From Gordius sp. MW1 (lineage: Eukaryota > Nematomorpha > Gordioida > Gordea > Gordiidae): a stretch of 64,000 bases of DNA. The notes beneath the pieces were generated by a model, which was given only the letters and a program-made list of their open reading frames with translations, made no database searches and was not told the DNA's origin. The DNA lies in assembly GCA_964036665.1 (NCBI GenBank), contig OZ038533.1, forward strand, positions 14,355,075-14,419,074. The letters are read 5' to 3'. Position 1 is the stretch's first letter; each line of letters opens with the position of its first letter. Below, piece by piece: positions 52,735 through 63,760 of the stretch. The translations under genes were made by a program, and so were the position numbers.

Positions 52735-54080
52735 TTTAAAATGGTTTAAATTATATATTTTATCGTTTTTAAGAACAGGTGTCAATGTTATAATTTTATT
52801 AAATGTGCGAACTAATTTTTTTGCAATTTTTTTTATATATGACTAAAATATGTTTAATGATATTAAAAATTATTTTTTCACATGCCCAAAAATTTTATAA
52901 AAATTTATTTAATTATAAAATTTTGAATTTTCTGTCACACCCAGGTGTGACAATTTTAATATGGTTTAAATTTATATTTTATTGTTTTTAACAGGTGTCA
53001 ATGTTATAATTTTATTAAATGTGCGAACTAATTTTTTTTGCAGTTTTCTTTATATATGACTAAAATATGTTTAATGATATTAAAATTTATTTTTTATACA
53101 TGCCCAAAAATTTTATAAAAATTTATTTAATTATAAATTTTTGAATTTTCTGTCACACCCAGGTGGTAATAATTTTTTTGACAATTTTAATATGGTTTAA
53201 ATTTATATTTTATTGTTTTTAAGAACAGGTGTCAATGTTATGATTTTATTTAATGTGCGAACTAATCCTTTTTTTTTCGATTTTCATCATATGTATCTAA
53301 AATGATTTTTAAAATTTATTTTTTATAAATGGCGAAATTATTTTTTATTATATAAATATTTTTTGTGACATTCTTAATATGACTTAATGTTTCTAAATTT
53401 ATATTTAATAATATTTTTCGTCCAGGTCACAATGCAAAGTTTTATAAAAGGTGGGAAATTTCGCTTTATAGAATATTCTACATAGATAGCTAAAATCTGT
53501 TTGATGATTTAAAAATTTACGCCTTTATACATGCCAAAAATATATTGATTGCTTTAAATATAAATTTTTGAATATTCTGTCTCACCCAAATGCTAAATTT
53601 TTTGACATTTTTAATATGGTTTTTTAACCCAGGTTACAATGTTATAATTATATTAAAGGTGCGAACTTTTTTTTTCTCGGGTTTCATTATATGTATCTAA
53701 CTAAAATGATTTTTAAGATTTATTTTTTATAAATTGCGAAATTATGTTTTATTGTATAAATATTTATTTTGACATTTTTAATATGTAATGTTTCTAAATT
53801 TATATTTAATAAGATTTTTAGTTCAGGTCACAATGCAAAGTTTTATAAAAGGTGGGAAATTTCGCTTTGTAGAATATTCTATATAGATTGCTAAAATCTG
53901 TTTAATGATTTCAAAATTTACGTTTATATATGCCAAAAATATGTTTTATTGCTTTAAATATAAATTTTTGAATATTCTGCCTTACCCAAATGCTAGTAAA
54001 GTTTTTGACATTTTTAATATGGTTTTTTAACCCAGGTTACAAGGTGATAGTTTTATTAAAGGTGTGAATTTATTTTTTTG
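52735..54080 (+). repeat. AT-rich tandem array, ~220- and ~400-bp spacing
   Basis: Units contain AATATGGTTTAAATTTATAT, AACAGGTGTCAATGTTATAA, GTGCGAACTAATTTTTTT and end TTCTGTCACACCCAGG. Landmarks at about 52936 and 53154 are 218 bp apart; later ones near 53582 and 53982 are about 400 apart. The mirror array is at 50500-51010. Confidence 0.75.
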
Positions 54081-54660
54081 GCAAACGATTTTGAAGTTTA
54101 TTGTTTAAAACATGACAAAAATATTTTTATTTACATATATTTTATTTGGATGTCTTATATCGTTTTTTAGTTCAAATTAAAGTAGACACCAAATCAGCAT
54201 TATTATTTTATTAAATCTCACCAAATATACACATAAATTACAACTAATAAATGGGGAGAGAGGAGGACTTTTTAAAATAAGAATATGAATAACAACGTTT
54301 CATGCTATGCCTATTATGAGAGATAGGGAAGAGGGGATAGGCGATATGTCACATAAGACATAAGTAATTAACACAATTGCTGAGCAGATTAATTGCGATA
54401 TGTCACATAATTAATTAACACATTCGTTGAGCAAAATGGATGAGCAACTTGCTATCAGCAATTGCTCCTACAAAACTACTTTTACTTAAAGTTGTAAACA
54501 AGCTAATATTCCTACTGCTTGAGCTTGTATTTGCTGTTACAACTTAACATCTTGAGCATTTTACCTCTCTTGATGACAAAGCTCCTGCGTCAGAGCACAT
54601 ATGCTAGATATGTGTTTACGTCCAAGTCGGAGCGTTCGAGCAACTTTACAACTATAATAA

Positions 54661-54952
54661 TTTTAAATAAAGCTTTTGATTTATAATTAATAAACTTGGA
54701 GCTTAAAGATTCTATGAAACTCACCTAAATATAAAGGGTGAAAGTATCAATATTCAGATAACAATTGTATAAAGTTTAAACAATAAGCTAAATATTCTGT
54801 ATTCCATAATCTCAGATAAAGAATGTTTTAACAATAGATATAAATAGGGCATATTTAATACAAAATCTTATTCATTGTATTATAAGTATAAGTTAATAAT
54901 TTTAAATTAGGTTGTAACAAAATGACAGAACCTATGCAGTATACTAACATTG
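54661..54952. other. 3' flank of receptor copy 2
   Basis: AT-rich DNA without recognisable features; the 3' UTR of the receptor gene should be here. Confidence 0.5.
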
Positions 54953-56041
54953 CTATCTATTGATTCTCCCAATGAAATTTGTGCACGTTAATCTTTGACA
55001 AAAATTCCTTATAACTGTTTTAATGGCAGTTACATAATTCCTATCAAATGCCATAATCAAATAGAAACTTAGTGTGAAAAAGAACGTTTCAAGCAAATCG
55101 GAGATAATTATAATTTTGTTCTCTGTTATCTTCCATCTTAACATGGTAATAATGATGTTGGGCATGTTAGTTGTGCAATAGAATACGAAATATATCAACG
55201 TGGATAAGTTTGAGGCAACACTGAAAGCTTTAATTTTTCGAGCCGCCATTGATCCTAAAATATTAGGTGTATTTTGGGGGGTCGGCCCTACTAAACTGCG
55301 GTGTTTAAGATGAAATTTAATCAATAGGAAGGTTGTACTTAGCCCATAAAACATAATGATAATTCCCGGTATTAGAGATGTTGCTATGCTTCTAAATATA
55401 TCAAACCTTTGCATAGACCGTGGTTCTATTTGTTCGACCAATGAAAATAAGATTTTTGCATTGGGAAACGCTTGATTAAACGTTGTGTTTTGGTAAAGAC
55501 GCGTCAGATTCAGTGGTGATATGTTGTTGCAACTCATTATTTTGTACCACTTGATAGTCGGGACATTTAGCAGCACCGAAATAACTGCAAATACATAGGG
55601 CATATTCTCAAGATATTTAAGGTTTTTCAGTTTTATGTTCAAATAAAAAAACGGTTTTTTTAGACGCGTGTATTTTTCCCATAAACAGAGACATAGGGTG
55701 TAAACGCTGGCACCCATTAAACCATTTATTGCGACTAAAGCAAAAAGTCGTAGCTCTAACCAGAACTTAGACGGTGTATAATGAGTGTTTTTGTAGTAAT
55801 TAATAAGGCTACGGATGACTAATAGAGTCATTATGATATTCACCAAGATATTTAAAATGGCAATCTTTTTTAATAGGGAATAATATAAATTTTTACGTAT
55901 AGCATTAGATAGGTAAATGAAAAGTATGTGTCCGATGAATCCCAAAGTGATAAGCACAATATGAATGATATGTATCCCAAGATTTTTTTCATATTCCTCC
56001 AGCGGATGGATGAGACAAAAATCGTTGGACATTTGTAACAA
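54953..56041 (-). CDS. Rhodopsin-like 7TM receptor, copy 2 (divergent paralogue)
   Basis: Single-exon gene, 362 aa, collinear with the receptor at 44821-45912 and sharing LEEYEKNLG near the N-terminus, YTRLKKPF after TM3, SLIPGII in TM5 and NIPNI/NMPNI plus TMLRWKIT after TM6. Differences fall at class-defining positions: TM1 has GH instead of GN (His38 at 1.50), the ERY triad is E122-K123-Y124, and the cysteine before TM3 is missing although loop 2 Cys171 remains. NPxxY is also absent (LIMAFDRNY). The frame is fully open, so it is probably functional but with changed signalling. It is separated from its paralogue by about 9 kb of transposon DNA. Confidence 0.82.
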   Translation of the reverse strand: MLQMSNDFCLIHPLEEYEKNLGIHIIHIVLITLGFIGHILFIYLSNAIRKNLYYSLLKKIAILNILVNIIMTLLVIRSLINYYKNTHYTPSKFWLELRLFALVAINGLMGASVYTLCLCLWEKYTRLKKPFFYLNIKLKNLKYLENMPYVFAVISVLLNVPTIKWYKIMSCNNISPLNLTRLYQNTTFNQAFPNAKILFSLVEQIEPRSMQRFDIFRSIATSLIPGIIIMFYGLSTTFLLIKFHLKHRSLVGPTPQNTPNILGSMAARKIKAFSVASNLSTLIYFVFYCTTNMPNIIITMLRWKITENKIIIISDLLETFFFTLSFYLIMAFDRNYVTAIKTVIRNFCQRLTCTNFIGRINR

Positions 56042-56588
56042 TCAATAAGTTTAATATATAAACCAAATTGATAAAAAAATTATATTTTTGTGACCTTGTA
56101 TTAGGCAGGGATAGTCAAATGGATATTATAATTAAGGCAAATGCAATGTAAATTAAGGAAAAATTTGATTTAGAAAGGGTACTTAGCGAATTAAATCCAG
56201 ATTTGAGATTAATGCATTTATAAATCACACCTTTTTTCGTTCTTGATAATGGCCCTAAATATTGGAACCATATATATTCACTTTCCCTATCACTGAGACG
56301 AGACCATTAATAAAACCAATTTTCTTATCCTATGGATTGAAAGCTTCAAATTAATTATGTAACCCACCTTTTTCAATCCTTTTCTAGCTTCGATCTTTAC
56401 TTTTAGCTTAAATAACGATTAAGTAATTAAGGTTTGATCATATTATTAACTAATAAAATTCTAAATAGCGTCGAGTTTAATATCCGATGTTACATTCTAA
56501 AGCAGTATTAATTTATCTCCTGATCTACGGAGTAATTTATAAGTTATTTGAATAAAATCTATGCGTAGGAATATTTATTTAAGTATGA
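56042..56588. other. 5' flank of receptor copy 2
   Basis: AT-rich; no TATA-like element distinguishable from background and no upstream coding exon seen. Confidence 0.5.
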
Positions 56589-56688
56589 CCTATGACTAGA
56601 GATGGCAGTCTAGGGAAATTTCCCGGGAGAACTGGGAAATTTGGGAAATTCTTTTCCCTCATATCTAATTACATGTGATATATTATTA

Positions 56689-57270
56689 GATGCTATGCAA
56701 TTTATGGGCTCGCTTTTGGCTGTCCTGTCCTGTCATGTCCAACTTGTAATTTTTAAATAATTGCCGTGAAAACTTAAACTGGTTTTTGGCTGTGGACTCA
56801 TTTTGCTTTCGTAAGTAGACTAGTTAATGACCGCTGGTTGGCTTTATTTTTTTTGACCTAGCCCGAGCCCAAATTGTTTATGGGCCCTATTGATTACATT
56901 TATACCTAAATTCTTTTGGTTGTTGCTATATACTGGATAATTGCTAAACTGGCTAAATGATTCCCAGCAAATTAATGATGACCGTTGCTTATTTCTACTT
57001 TATCTGAACCCGGCCAAAGGCCAAAACTATTAATTCGGTTAATTGCTATTTATATTTGCTGCTTCGTGAATTTCTTTTGCCAATTTATCTAGGTTGTTGC
57101 TTTATAACGGATGAATGCAAAACGGGATAAATAAATCCCTGCAAATAGATGATGACTGTTGCATACTTCTACATTATCTAACCCCGGTTAAAGGCCAAAA
57201 ATCATTTTTATTTATGTGCCTGTACGTTTTGCCATTTATGGTATTTGAGCTTAAAATATACAAAAAATAA
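56689..57270 (+). mobile_element. Full-length head-bearing element with internal ~190-bp repeats (copy S4), nested in hAT
   Basis: Starts ATGCTATGCAATTTATGGGC, then TGTCC-rich DNA, TTTTGACCTAGCCCGAGCCC, then two diverged copies of a unit containing GGTTGTTGCT...GATGACTGTTGC...CTAACCCCGG. The same layout occurs at 62515-63130. It lies inside the hAT element 56597-59923, so it inserted later. Confidence 0.7.
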
Positions 57271-57629
57271 GTTTTCTTGTCTGAAAATATTGTAGTAAAT
57301 TATGTTTTTAATATGCTAATCGTCTATGCCTCCAGGGTAATTATTTTGTAATAAATATTGGTCCATAATATCTGACTCTTTTTTAATTAATATATTCACT
57401 TAGGTAATTATTCATATAATTCCGAATATTTCATGCTTTGTTTATTAAAAAAGAAGCCTTAAGGACTTTTTATAAAATCCATCTAGGTTGATGTTTAGTA
57501 GTACTTCTTCATTATATTATCATTACTAACCATTTAATGATCTTGTTACTATGAAGTAATCAATGCGCATATATGACATTAGTGATAGATGGACTAATTT
57601 GCGTGGAGAAAAGATATTCAATTTTATAG

Positions 57630-58368
57630 TGTCATATCCATGAGACCCACTCCTTAATAGGAAGCGCACGTGACGCGCTTCGGAAGGAGGGCTAAGAACG
57701 AAGGAAGGTCACAGAAGTTTGGGTTGTTAACAAAATAGCACAAGGATACAGCAAAACAAAGCCGTAAACTACGACTTGGCCCGAAAGAAGGATCAGAAAG
57801 AAGCAAGGATACAACAAACCCTAGTAATAAATATTGAATTGGCACAAGAAACGTAGGGGAAAACTATAACTGTCAGTTGAAGTTTCCAAAGGCCGTGGAA
57901 AAACCTTGGAAGTTAGGGCCATTCATCACGAAATTGGCGCGGTAAGATGGGTTAGAAAAGTAAAGAAGTTTCAAGGATAAAGATCCAGGCCAACAAAATC
58001 GAACCTATAAAAGCCCAACGAAAATCGATACCGAGCAGAACATTGCTTTCAGAATGTTTCTCACGCAGAACGTTATTTTCCGAACGTTACTCCAAATAGT
58101 TCCTTCCTCCAATACTTAAGAGAACTAGAGAATTTCCCACATTAGAATCAATTTTTTCCCCCCCTGTTTAATCGCTAGAAATTTATATTCCCGCGTTATT
58201 ATCATTGTACTGTAATTCGTTTCGTGGTTACATAGTTATATATACCTATCGTTGTTATTGGAAGCGAAAGTGGCAAAATAAATTATTTGGAAATTGATAT
58301 TAAAGGTGCCAATACTTCTCCCATTTTCCGAGATAAAACACCCCTCCCCCTAGTCCGGAGACGCAACA
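57630..58368 (+). mobile_element. Probable solo LTR nested in the hAT element
   Basis: Starts TGTCATATCC and ends GACGCAACA, so TG...CA; composition is distinct and GC-richer. A TATAAAAG box lies at 58006-58013 and AATAAA near 58280. Flanking tetramers ATAG and GTAG differ at one base. No internal retroelement sequence, hence a solo LTR. Superfamily not determined. Confidence 0.5.
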
Positions 58369-58439
58369 GTAGTTTTGAAATACAACATATAGTTATGACT
58401 CCGACTTAACTTTTAAGATGTGAGTACAGGTTTTAATCA

Positions 58440-59640
58440 TCAGAATATATTTAGGAAATAAGTAAAAAAATATAAACAAATTGGCAAAGAAAAATGTGTT
58501 GTTGTTACACATATTGCAGCCAACATGAAATATGCTTGGAAGCTTTTGAATGCTAATTTTACACCTCTCTTAAAAGTTTTAGGTGTGCAACCCATGGCTT
58601 AAGCCTACTCATCAAGGATATTTTTTTCAATTTGATTAATAAAGCCAAGAATATTATTAAATATGTAAAGCGCAATGCAATTCTTACATTGGTTATGAAA
58701 GAAAAACAAGTGCACTAAGGACAGTCATTTCATTGAAAGTTCCAGGCCGTACTGATGGGATGGGGTTGTTATAATGCTTGAGAGATTGATGAATAAAGCT
58801 ATTTTTCAAGAAATGTCAAGCAGGAAAATTTGCTAAATAAAGATAATAGGAAATTTATGTTAAATAACTAAAATTTTTAGAAATTTATTCTAACTATTTT
58901 TCCCTTCCTAGACCTTATATATTCTAAAATACTACAGTTAGAGGGGGACAGAGCATTTTCTGTCCGATGTAGTCGAAGCATTTTATAATACACATCGTTG
59001 GACGAAGGCTCATCGTATTACAAGCGCAATAACATAAATCGTATAATTAAAAATGGTAATTTTGTTGTCAAGATCTTCATTAGCCGCATATTTCCTGGAT
59101 CCACGTTCTAAGGGAAAATGTGTGAGACATGGAATTGTTGGGCAAGCCCTATAATGATTGTTGTGGATTCTTCCCGCCCCCCCCTCTATTAAATGCCGCT
59201 TGCTAATGCCAGCTGCGCTAGCAAGGCAAGCGAGGATTAAGGAGATCGTTGTGCTGTAACCACACAATATATATTGATCTCCCCATTTTTCAATATGCAA
59301 CTCAACCTAAGAAAAGTGATGAGAAATTTTGCAAAATTTCCTGCAAGAGAAGGAATCTGGGCGGAGTCCGAGACATGAGCTAGTGTTGACTACACGACAT
59401 CTATAGTTTGGTGGAAAGAATGTGCGCTATCAGTGTACTTGCAGTCAGAATATTTCCACTGTCGTCACCTAATGCGGCTCTAGAGAGATAGTCGACATTT
59501 GGAAACATACACAATAATCTCAGAAACAAAATAGGTAATGACAAGAAAGGCAAAATTGTGGCCATAAGACACAATATACACCTTATCAATTGAGTAAACC
59601 CACCCGATTATTATGCAATGTCATCATCAGATAGAGATAA
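58440..59640 (+). pseudogene. hAT transposase relic
   Basis: Plus-strand pieces in several frames: VVTHIAANMKYAWKLLNANF (RNase H-like core with the NAANM box), KVPGRT followed by DGMG/WDG (TRW box), then AAYFLDPRSKGK (LDPR box), WWKECA, and a C-terminal dimerisation segment FPLSSPNAALER with NIHNNLRNKIG. Boxes occur in the right hAT order. Multiple stops and frameshifts; no active protein. Confidence 0.75.
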
Positions 59641-59931
59641 AGATGTATAAAAAATTTAATCAGATGCCGAATAACGCTGATCTGTTTAAATACATAAACT
59701 TTCTAGATGCATTCTTCATATTATTATATCGTTTGTTATAAATTTCTCAATAAATCTTTATATATGCTAAATGTGTTGTTTTTAGTGTTTTGGTTATTTT
59801 TTTGAGTTATTGATTCACCCTACATAGGGCTATTTTAAAATTTCACTTATTTTCCCATCCCTTTTTTCCCGTTTTCCCTTGGAAATCTTCCCAACTTGCG
59901 TTGGGAAAACAATGATATCTCTACCTATGAT

Positions 59932-60112
59932 CAGAGGTCAGATTTGTTTGAAATTTTCTGCCCGAACCCGGCCCAGCTAACCCAAGGTCGAGTTCGGGTT
60001 GAAACTTTTTAAATGCATTCGAATTCGGGTTGAAAATTTTGTTGGGTCGGATTGAATGTTATGAATCTTACATTTCATATAGACCTATCTTATATATTAA
60101 TGCAATTATAAT
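59932..60112. repeat. hAT-like end fragment rich in CCCGAACCCGG
   Basis: Begins CAGAGGTCAGATTTG and contains CCCGAACCCGGCCCAG and inverted GGTTGAAA-type units, like the subterminal DNA at 48253. A detached GGCGGGGTCGGGTTTTAA at about 60326 suggests copy C inserted into this element. Confidence 0.4.
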
Positions 60113-60113
60113 T

Positions 60114-62053
60114 AATTGCTATGCAATTTATGGGCTCGTTTTTGGTTGTCCGTTGTCCGTTGATGTCCGTTGTCGGTTGTCCTCCCTATCTATTTGCATT
60201 GGGTATATTAGGTTATCGATTTTTTAAATTAATGCATGAGAAAGAGGTGCCCCACCCCTCATCTCTATTTTTTAAATTAATGCATAAGAGGTGCCCCACC
60301 CCTCATCTCTATCTCCCTCGCTTTCGGGCGGGGTCGGGTTTTAATTGCTACGTTAAATTAATGCATAAGTATATCTATTCGTTTTTGAATTGGGTAACAT
60401 TGATATTAATTTCTATAATTACCCTATGCCCTCCACTACAAGGGTTTGGGTTAGAATCTCGGAGTTTTTTACTCTTATGATTGTTCTTGTTACTATTATT
60501 GATAATAAGACTTTTTGGCCGTCTGCTGGCTGCTGACCAATGAAAAAAATGACCATTGGCCAAAATGTGAATCCAAGTTTCTTTTTTCTTTTTTTTGACT
60601 ATTATGACTGTTCCTGTTACTACCATTGCTAATACGACTTTTCGGCCGTCCACTGGCTGCTGACCAAAGAAAAAATGACCATTGGCCAAAATGTGAATCC
60701 AAGTTTATTTTTTCGTTTTTTTTTGACTATTATGATTGTTCCTGTTACTACCATAGCTATTATGACTTTTTGGCCGTCTGCTGGCTGCTGACCAATGAAA
60801 AAAATGACCATTAGCCAAAATGTGAATCCAAGTTTATTTTTTCGTTTTTTTTGATTATTATGATTGTTCCTGTTACTACCATTGCTATTATGACTTTTTG
60901 GCCGTCCGCTGGCTGCTGACCGATGGAAAAAATGACCATTGGACAAAATGTGATTCCAAGTTTTTTTTTCGTTTTAGTTTTGACTATTACGATTGTTCTT
61001 GTTACTATCATTGATAATAAGACTTTTTGGCCGTCCGCTGGCTGCTGACCAATGAAAAAAATGACCATTGGCCAAAATGTGAATCCGAGTTTATTTTTTC
61101 GTTTTTTTTGACTATTATGATTATTCCTGTTACTACCATTGCTATTATGACTTTTTAGCCGTCCGCTGGCTCCTGACCGATGGAAAAAATGACCATTGGC
61201 CAAAATGTGTATCGAAATTATTTTTTTCGTTTTTTTTTTTGACTATTATGATTGTTCCTGTTCCTACCATTGCTATTATGACTTTTTGGCCGTCCGCTGG
61301 CTGCTGACCAATGGAATAAAATGACCATTGGCCAAAATGTGATTCGAAAATTTTTTTTCGCTTTTTTTTGACTATTATGAATTTATATCCACTTTTACCG
61401 TGTCCTGGCTGCTGACCAATGGAATAAAATGACCATTGGCCAAAATGTGATTCGAAAATTTTTTTTTCGTTTTTTTTTACTTTTATGAATTTATATCCAT
61501 TTTTACCGTGTGCTGGCTGCTGACCGATGGAAAAAAATGACCATTGGCCAAAGTGAGCATCAAATTTTTTTTCCGTTTTTTTGGCTATCATTGACTTATA
61601 GAGTATCTGTTGGTACTGATCAATGGAGAAAAAATGACCATTCGCCAAATTTTTGATTTTTTTAATTAAAAATTGTTCAAATTCAACAAAAATTTCTTCC
61701 AACAATTCTGCAAATTCTTAACATTATGTTTTATAATATAATGTTTGTTAGACCCATAATCACTAAAGGCCGTAAAAACTAATGTAACACGCAACTAGAT
61801 GCAAACACTAAATCTAACCCTAACCCTTGCCTATATTACATTTTGCCTATATTACATTTTGCCTATAAATGGAAAATTTGTATAAATAATTAATTAATCA
61901 TTAGGCATTTAATACCCCCCTATAGGCATTCTCGCCCCTTCCCATTTTTCTCGCCCATAAATTGCATAGCAAATATGATACATTTATACGAAGTAAAGAT
62001 GAGTCGTCCCCCCTTCCCTTCTCCCCCTTCCCACGAGGGCCGAAGGCCCTAGT
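60114..62053 (+). mobile_element. Composite minisatellite element, copy C (most complete)
   Basis: Head ATTGCTATGCAATTTATGGG at 60115, TGTCCGT microsatellite, a segment with two GAGGTGCCCCACCCCTCATC copies, a degenerate tRNA-like GGTTAGAATCTCGGAG near 60448, nine minisatellite units (60490-61650), the unique 3' block, an 18-bp doublet CCTATATTACATTTTG, inverted head at about 61955-61974, C/T tract and terminal hairpin at 62037-62049, ending CTAGT. Minus-strand frames of 104-186 codons across the array follow the repeat period. Confidence 0.7.
60490..61650 (+). repeat. Minisatellite array of copy C, 128-bp then 108-bp period
   Basis: The landmark GACCATTGG (or variant) recurs at roughly 60550, 60677, 60805, 60934, 61062, 61190, 61323, 61431 and 61539: six spacings of about 128-133 bp followed by two of 108. 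The short units lack the TGTTCCTGTTACTACCATTG block and have TATCCACTTTTACCGTG instead. Confidence 0.85.
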
Positions 62054-62514
62054 TTTTATTTTATAATCAATATCGAAATGTATGATCAATTTATCTCATT
62101 TATATTATTTCCTTGTAATTATATCTGATTTTTGGATTTGCGCAAATTAGAACTCATAAAGGTAAAATATCTTGTTTGATGCTATAAATTATGATAATTG
62201 ATATCACAAAACTTATTAACGAGTTTCTGAAGTCCCATTTTTATTTTTATTAATAACTTGTTTTATCGCCTAAAATACACTAGAATAAAATAAAATTATC
62301 ATGATTATTTATTAAACAAATGATTTAAATGTATAAAAAAACATTATTTTACGAGCTTGATTTAAGTTATTAAAGTTTTCAATTAAATAATCAAACTTTC
62401 TCCTTTCTCCGCACAATATTGCCACCGACAACGATTATAGCTACAAAATCAAAATTGATTGATAAAACGAATTGACTCATTTTAATTTACAAAAGTTCAA
62501 GAATATCTGCCTTC
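62054..62514. other. AT-rich DNA, nothing recognised
   Basis: Between copies C and S5 no exon or repeat was identified. Confidence 0.5.
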
Positions 62515-63130
62515 TAATTGCTATGCAATTTATGGGCTCGCTTTTGGTTGTCCGTCCAACTTGAAATTTTTCAATAATTGTTGTGGAGACCTATACGGGT
62601 TTTTCATAGCTCTGGACTTATGCTTCGGTAAAAGACTTTTATCTTGCTTTCGCAAATAGGGTAGCTTATGACCGCTAATTGGCCTTAATTTTTTGACCTA
62701 GCCCGAGCCCTATATCTATTATTGTTTATGGGGACTGATTTAATTTATAAATAAATTTTGCATTTTGGGCAACTTGTCAAGGTTGTTGCTATATATCGGA
62801 GAAGTGCTAAACTGGCCAACTAATTCCCAGAAAAATAACGATGACTGTTGCTTACTTCTACTTTATCTGACCTGGGCCAATATCCTGGTTAATTTCTATT
62901 TATATTTTTTGCTATGTGAATTTCTTTCGCCAATTTGTCAAGTTTTTTGCTTCAAAACGGATGCTTGCGAAACATAATTCGCTGCAAATTTATGATAAAC
63001 ATTGCTTATTTTTAATTTATCTGACCCCGGCCAAAGGCCAAAATTTATTTTTATTTTTGTGCTTGCATGTTTTGCCATTTATGTTATCTTAGCGTAAAAT
63101 ATACAAAAGATAGATTTTTTGGGCTGAAAA
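62515..63130 (+). mobile_element. Full-length head-bearing element (copy S5)
   Basis: Begins with the exact 20-nt head after CTAA and follows copy S4 through CTAGCCCGAGCCC and the two internal units, ending near AAAATATACAAAAGATAG. Another unit (GGGCAACTTGTCTTGGTTGT) starts at the very end of the window (about 63977), so further copies lie beyond it. Confidence 0.7.
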
Positions 63131-63244
63131 TAAGTAATACTGACCGCTGGTTGGCTTTAATTTTTCTCTCTAGATTTGCCCCCCCCCCTGTTTCCCGTAA
63201 AAAAAGAGCCTCTCTTGCCCCGATATGCATACGTCAAATTGACG

Positions 63245-63572
63245 TCATATTTCGTCGTGTTTTTTGCATTGATAATATACTGTTCTTATTAATAACATTA
63301 TTAATATATGCTTTTTGGCCGTCTGCTGGCTACTGACCAAGGGGAAAAATGACCACTGACCAAAGTGTGATTGGAATTTTTATGTAAATTTGGCCCTTAT
63401 GTATTTATACGATTATTAGCCGTCTGTTGACTGCTGACCAATTGAAAAATGGACCAGGCCAAAGTGTGAATTAAAATTTTTTTCTCTGTATTTGTCTCTT
63501 ATATAATTATATTTGGCCGTCTGCTAGCTGCTGACCTATGGAAAAAATGACCATTGGCCAAAGTGTAAATCG
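63245..63572 (+). repeat. Diverged minisatellite units
   Basis: Three degraded units with TTTTTGGCCGTCTGCTGGCT, CTGACCAA and CCATTGGCC, as in the large arrays, without head or hairpin. Confidence 0.7.
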
Positions 63573-63582
63573 AATTTTTTTA

Positions 63583-63760
63583 TCCTCTCCCTCACCCAGA
63601 GAGGGGTATGGTGATATGCCCCCTTTTTTACTCTCTCCCTCACCTATAGGGGGGAGGTTGATTTGCTACGCCCCGTTTTTACGCTCTCTTTCACCTAAAG
63701 GGGGGGGGGGGGGGTTTGCAAGATTCCACCTCCCCCTTCCCACCCCCCTTGCGACTTACG
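63583..63760 (+). repeat. Short tandem repeat with CTCTCCCTCACC/GGGG units
   Basis: Three units of roughly 50 bp begin CTCTCCCTCACC (or CTCTCTTTCACC), include AGAGGGG or AAGGGGGG and end ...GCCCCxTTTTTAC. The last has a G17 run (about 63699-63715). Confidence 0.65.

Larger units (their letters stand above)
49985..54660. mobile_element. Large nested foldback structure with tandem-repeat arms
   Basis: The outer inverted repeat pairs about 49992-50325 with about 54260-54660: GCTCCGACTTGGAAGTAAAC against its inverse near 54630, GTAACAGCAAATACAAGCTC against 54520-54540, and CATAGCATGAAACGTTGTTA against 54290-54310. Inside each arm lie oppositely oriented AT-rich tandem repeats (50500-51010 and 52735-54080) marked by ACACCTGGGTGAC/CACCCAGGTGT. 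The centre holds the separate TIR element 51114-52609. Long inverted repeats built of tandem subunits are typical of Foldback-type DNA transposons (family knowledge). No transposase frame. It lies between the two receptor paralogues. Confidence 0.65.
56597..59923 (+). mobile_element. hAT transposon, 3.3 kb, with 8-bp target duplication
   Basis: Ends TAGAGATGGCAG and, inverted, TAGAGATATCATTG, followed inward on both sides by runs of GGGAAA/TTTCCC. Flanking octamers are CCTATGAC (56589-56596) and CCTATGAT (59924-59931), seven of eight identical, the duplication size made by hAT transposases. The interior has a decayed transposase (58440-59640). Copy S4 (56689-57270) and an LTR-like segment (57630-58368) are inserted in it. 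Confidence 0.85.

Noticed and set aside
61145-61705. 186-codon minus-strand frame, and similar frames of 100-130 codons at 25905-27426, 42412-42807 and 60375-61203
   Set aside because: They translate the minisatellite unit over and over (HFGQWSFF, GQQPADGQKV, VVTGTIIIVKK). Openness follows from units whose length is often a multiple of three. Only the non-repetitive part near 27868-27551 is kept, as a finding.
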